Origin: Actinoplanes liguriensis
GTDB lineage: Bacteria; Actinomycetota; Actinomycetes; Mycobacteriales; Micromonosporaceae
Direction of reading: 5' to 3'
DNA: 6,587 bases
Assembly: GCA_000715855.1 (NCBI GenBank)
Contig: KL571294.1
Span: 118,543 to 125,129, forward strand
Shown: piece by piece, positions 4,991 through 6,587 of the stretch
Numbering within the stretch: position 1 is the first letter of the stretch
Layout of the letters: each line of letters starts with the position of its first letter
The notes under the pieces: model-generated
Seen by the model: only the letters and a program-made list of their open reading frames with translations
Told to the model about the DNA's origin: nothing
Database searches by the model: none
Program-made: the position numbers and the translations under genes

Positions 4991-6097
4991 ATGCCTTTGA
5001 CGAACCTTCCAGCGACCAGGCTCACCAATGCGACGATGTCGTGGGATTTCACGAAGGTCTGCAATCTGGGCTGCGGCCATTGTTCCAACGGCGACGACCG
5101 CGCGGTTGCCGGAAAGGACATGGACCTGCAGTCCGCCGCCCACATGCTGGCCGAATTCTCCGCGCTCGGCGGCCGCGGCCTTCACCTTCTCGGCGGGGAG
5201 CCCCTGCTGAGACGCGACTTTCTGGATATCTGCGTCATTGCCGGACGGGTCGGACTGCGAACGTCGGTGACCACCAACGGCTGGCTCACGCCGAATCTCG
5301 AGGCACTGCAGTGGATGGTGCGGAATCTGGCCACGATCACGATCAGTGTCGACGGCAGCGATGCGGCCACCAACGATCGCATTCGGGGCAAAGGCAGTTT
5401 CGCCCGGGCCGTGGCGTCGGCGAGAGCATACGTGGCCGGGCGCGATCGCTCGGCGGGCAGCGCAAAGCTGAACATATCGCACGTTCTCTGCGCGGAAAAT
5501 GTCGCCGGCATCGTTCCGATGCTCGAATTGGCGGACGAGATCGGCGTCGACAGCATCGCCGTGTCCGTATTGAAAGAATATGGAAACGCGTTGCGGGCCG
5601 GAGCACCGGTTCCGCCGACGACCGAGGAATATCTGCGGGCGATCTGCGAAGCATCGCTCGCCGCGGACCGCCTGACACCGGCTGTCGTTCTGTACGAGAT
5701 TCCGATGCGCCTCCAACTCGCATTGCGCGAAAGATATGGCGACGCCGTGATGTTCGGCGGTGACACCTATTGCGACACCGGCGAGGGTCAACTGCGGGTC
5801 GCCAGCGACGGGGCGGTCCATCCCTGCTTCGCCGGAACCAAGCACCACGACACCGTACGAGCCGATCCTGTCCTTCTCAACATCACCCAGAGGCCACTCG
5901 ACCGTATTCTCTCCGAGCCGTACTTCCAGGATTTCAAACGAGAGGCGAACGACCGGCTGGACAACACCCGGTGGGACGTGTGTGCGGACTGCGAGTTCCT
6001 GAAGGATCACAGCTGCTACCCGGGCTGCCCGTTCGCACCCGACAACCTGAAACCGAAGCTGTGCGCCAGGCTGGCCGGGCTCGGGGCTCTGACATGA
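4991..6097 (+). CDS. Radical SAM/SPASM domain enzyme
   Basis: 368 residues, complete. The radical SAM core begins almost at once: MSWDFTKVCNLGCGHC gives the CxxxCxxC motif (Cys24, 28, 31) for the SAM-binding 4Fe-4S cluster, followed by GGEP (68-71) for the SAM amino group and SVTTNGW and TISVDG strands of the partial TIM barrel. The C-terminus has a SPASM-type set of seven cysteines: Cys261-x12-Gly-x4-Cys279, then Cys331-x2-Cys334-x7-Cys342-x3-Cys346-x11-Cys358, expected to hold two auxiliary 4Fe-4S clusters. SPASM enzymes typically modify peptides (crosslinks, epimerisation, sulfatase maturation) or small molecules. No N-terminal RiPP recognition (RRE) domain is present, since only about 17 residues precede the core. 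Its stop overlaps the next start (ATGA), so the two products are probably translationally coupled. Codon third positions are less GC-rich than in the genes to the left, hinting at acquisition. The substrate is unknown. Confidence 0.9.
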   Translation: MPLTNLPATRLTNATMSWDFTKVCNLGCGHCSNGDDRAVAGKDMDLQSAAHMLAEFSALGGRGLHLLGGEPLLRRDFLDICVIAGRVGLRTSVTTNGWLTPNLEALQWMVRNLATITISVDGSDAATNDRIRGKGSFARAVASARAYVAGRDRSAGSAKLNISHVLCAENVAGIVPMLELADEIGVDSIAVSVLKEYGNALRAGAPVPPTTEEYLRAICEASLAADRLTPAVVLYEIPMRLQLALRERYGDAVMFGGDTYCDTGEGQLRVASDGAVHPCFAGTKHHDTVRADPVLLNITQRPLDRILSEPYFQDFKREANDRLDNTRWDVCADCEFLKDHSCYPGCPFAPDNLKPKLCARLAGLGALT

Positions 6098-6587
6098 GTC
6101 TCGAGTGCAGGCTGATGGTCGGGATAACCGGCTCCATCGGGGCCGTGGGCATACATTCCCTCCTCATCCGCCTGAACGCCGTCGCCGGCGTGGAACTGCG
6201 GGCGGTGATGACCCGCACGGCCGACCGCTACATCAGCCACACGGTCCTGTCGCAGATCCTGGGCTCGGCGGTCCCGTGCGAGATGTACCAACCGGACGGG
6301 ACGATGTGGAACGCGGCCGCCCTGATGCGCGATCGGGACGCGCTGCTGATCGCCCCGGCAACCGCGAACATCCTCGCCACGCTGGCGGCTGGGGCATCCG
6401 GCGACCTGGTCTCGGCGTGCTACCTGAACTGCGCGGGCCCCACGCTGATCGCGCCGGTCATGAACGCGCGAATGCGTGCCCATCCCGCGGTCCGCCGCAA
6501 TCTGGCGACTTTGGCCGACGACGGCTGCACCATTCTCGGGACCGGCGGCGGTTACGAGGTGGCGACCGGCCGGACCACATCGGAGGG
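6094..6587 (+). CDS. LanD/CoaC-type (HFCD) flavoprotein, catalytic His missing (3' end outside window)
   Basis: 164 codons are visible, starting at ATG 6094 inside the radical SAM stop. Family signs: N-terminal GITGSIG nucleotide-binding start (10-16), the flavin motif APATANILATLAAGASGD (87-104, family PASANT), and PVMNARM (121-127, family PxMNxxMW) followed by HPAVRRNL. The end of the visible part, YEVATGR (154-160), resembles FEISSGR of EpiD, so it looks closer to peptidyl-cysteine decarboxylases than to CoaBC. Counted back from PATAN, the position of the catalytic His (His67 in EpiD) is Ala74 with Asn73 before it; no His lies nearby. The Trp of PxMNxxMW is Arg128. The enzyme likely binds FMN, but ordinary oxidative decarboxylation of a C-terminal Cys is doubtful. 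It probably acts with the preceding radical SAM enzyme on the same substrate. Confidence 0.82.
   Translation, partial: MSLECRLMVGITGSIGAVGIHSLLIRLNAVAGVELRAVMTRTADRYISHTVLSQILGSAVPCEMYQPDGTMWNAAALMRDRDALLIAPATANILATLAAGASGDLVSACYLNCAGPTLIAPVMNARMRAHPAVRRNLATLADDGCTILGTGGGYEVATGRTTSE

Noticed and set aside
4931..6010. Long minus-strand open frame (359 codons) opposite the radical SAM gene
   Set aside because: It is a shadow frame typical of GC-rich DNA; the plus strand shows the CxxxCxxC, GGEP and SPASM cysteines.

Overview
The window has very high GC content and the G/C-ending codon preference of a GC-rich actinomycete. Protein features (GGDEF proteins with polytopic N-termini, a two-TM cysteine-containing small membrane protein, leaderless-looking promoters) suit a filamentous actinobacterium. 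A member of the Micromonosporaceae such as Actinoplanes is my best guess, but this is inference. No rRNA, tRNA, insertion sequence or CRISPR array is visible.

Left part (1-2406): a secreted alpha/beta hydrolase on the minus strand runs off the left edge and carries an EF-hand calcium loop. A 122-bp divergent spacer with an 18-bp operator-like palindrome separates it from a membrane GGDEF (diguanylate cyclase) gene on the plus strand. That gene is split by a frame change near 1621-1662.

Middle part (2407-4408): a PhzF-fold protein on the plus strand, with unusual residues at the catalytic positions, ends one base before the end of a convergent NADPH-dependent FMN reductase-type flavoprotein. 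Upstream of the reductase on the same (minus) strand lies a small two-TM membrane protein. It is followed by a GC-rich hairpin terminator and a duplicated 3' end. These look like ordinary, loosely connected genes.

Right part (4409-6587): a long spacer of about 580 bp, clearly less GC-rich than the flanks, holds inverted repeats, a sigma70-like promoter, a possible short leader ORF and tandem hairpins. It leads into a radical SAM/SPASM enzyme gene whose stop overlaps the start of a flavoprotein of the EpiD/LanD-CoaC (HFCD) family, truncated by the right edge. The flavoprotein seems to lack the family's catalytic histidine. The coupled pair looks like the beginning of a peptide-modification or other natural-product operon, and is the most interesting part of the window. 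No convincing precursor peptide is visible; it may lie beyond 6587 or be one of the weak short ORFs in the spacer.
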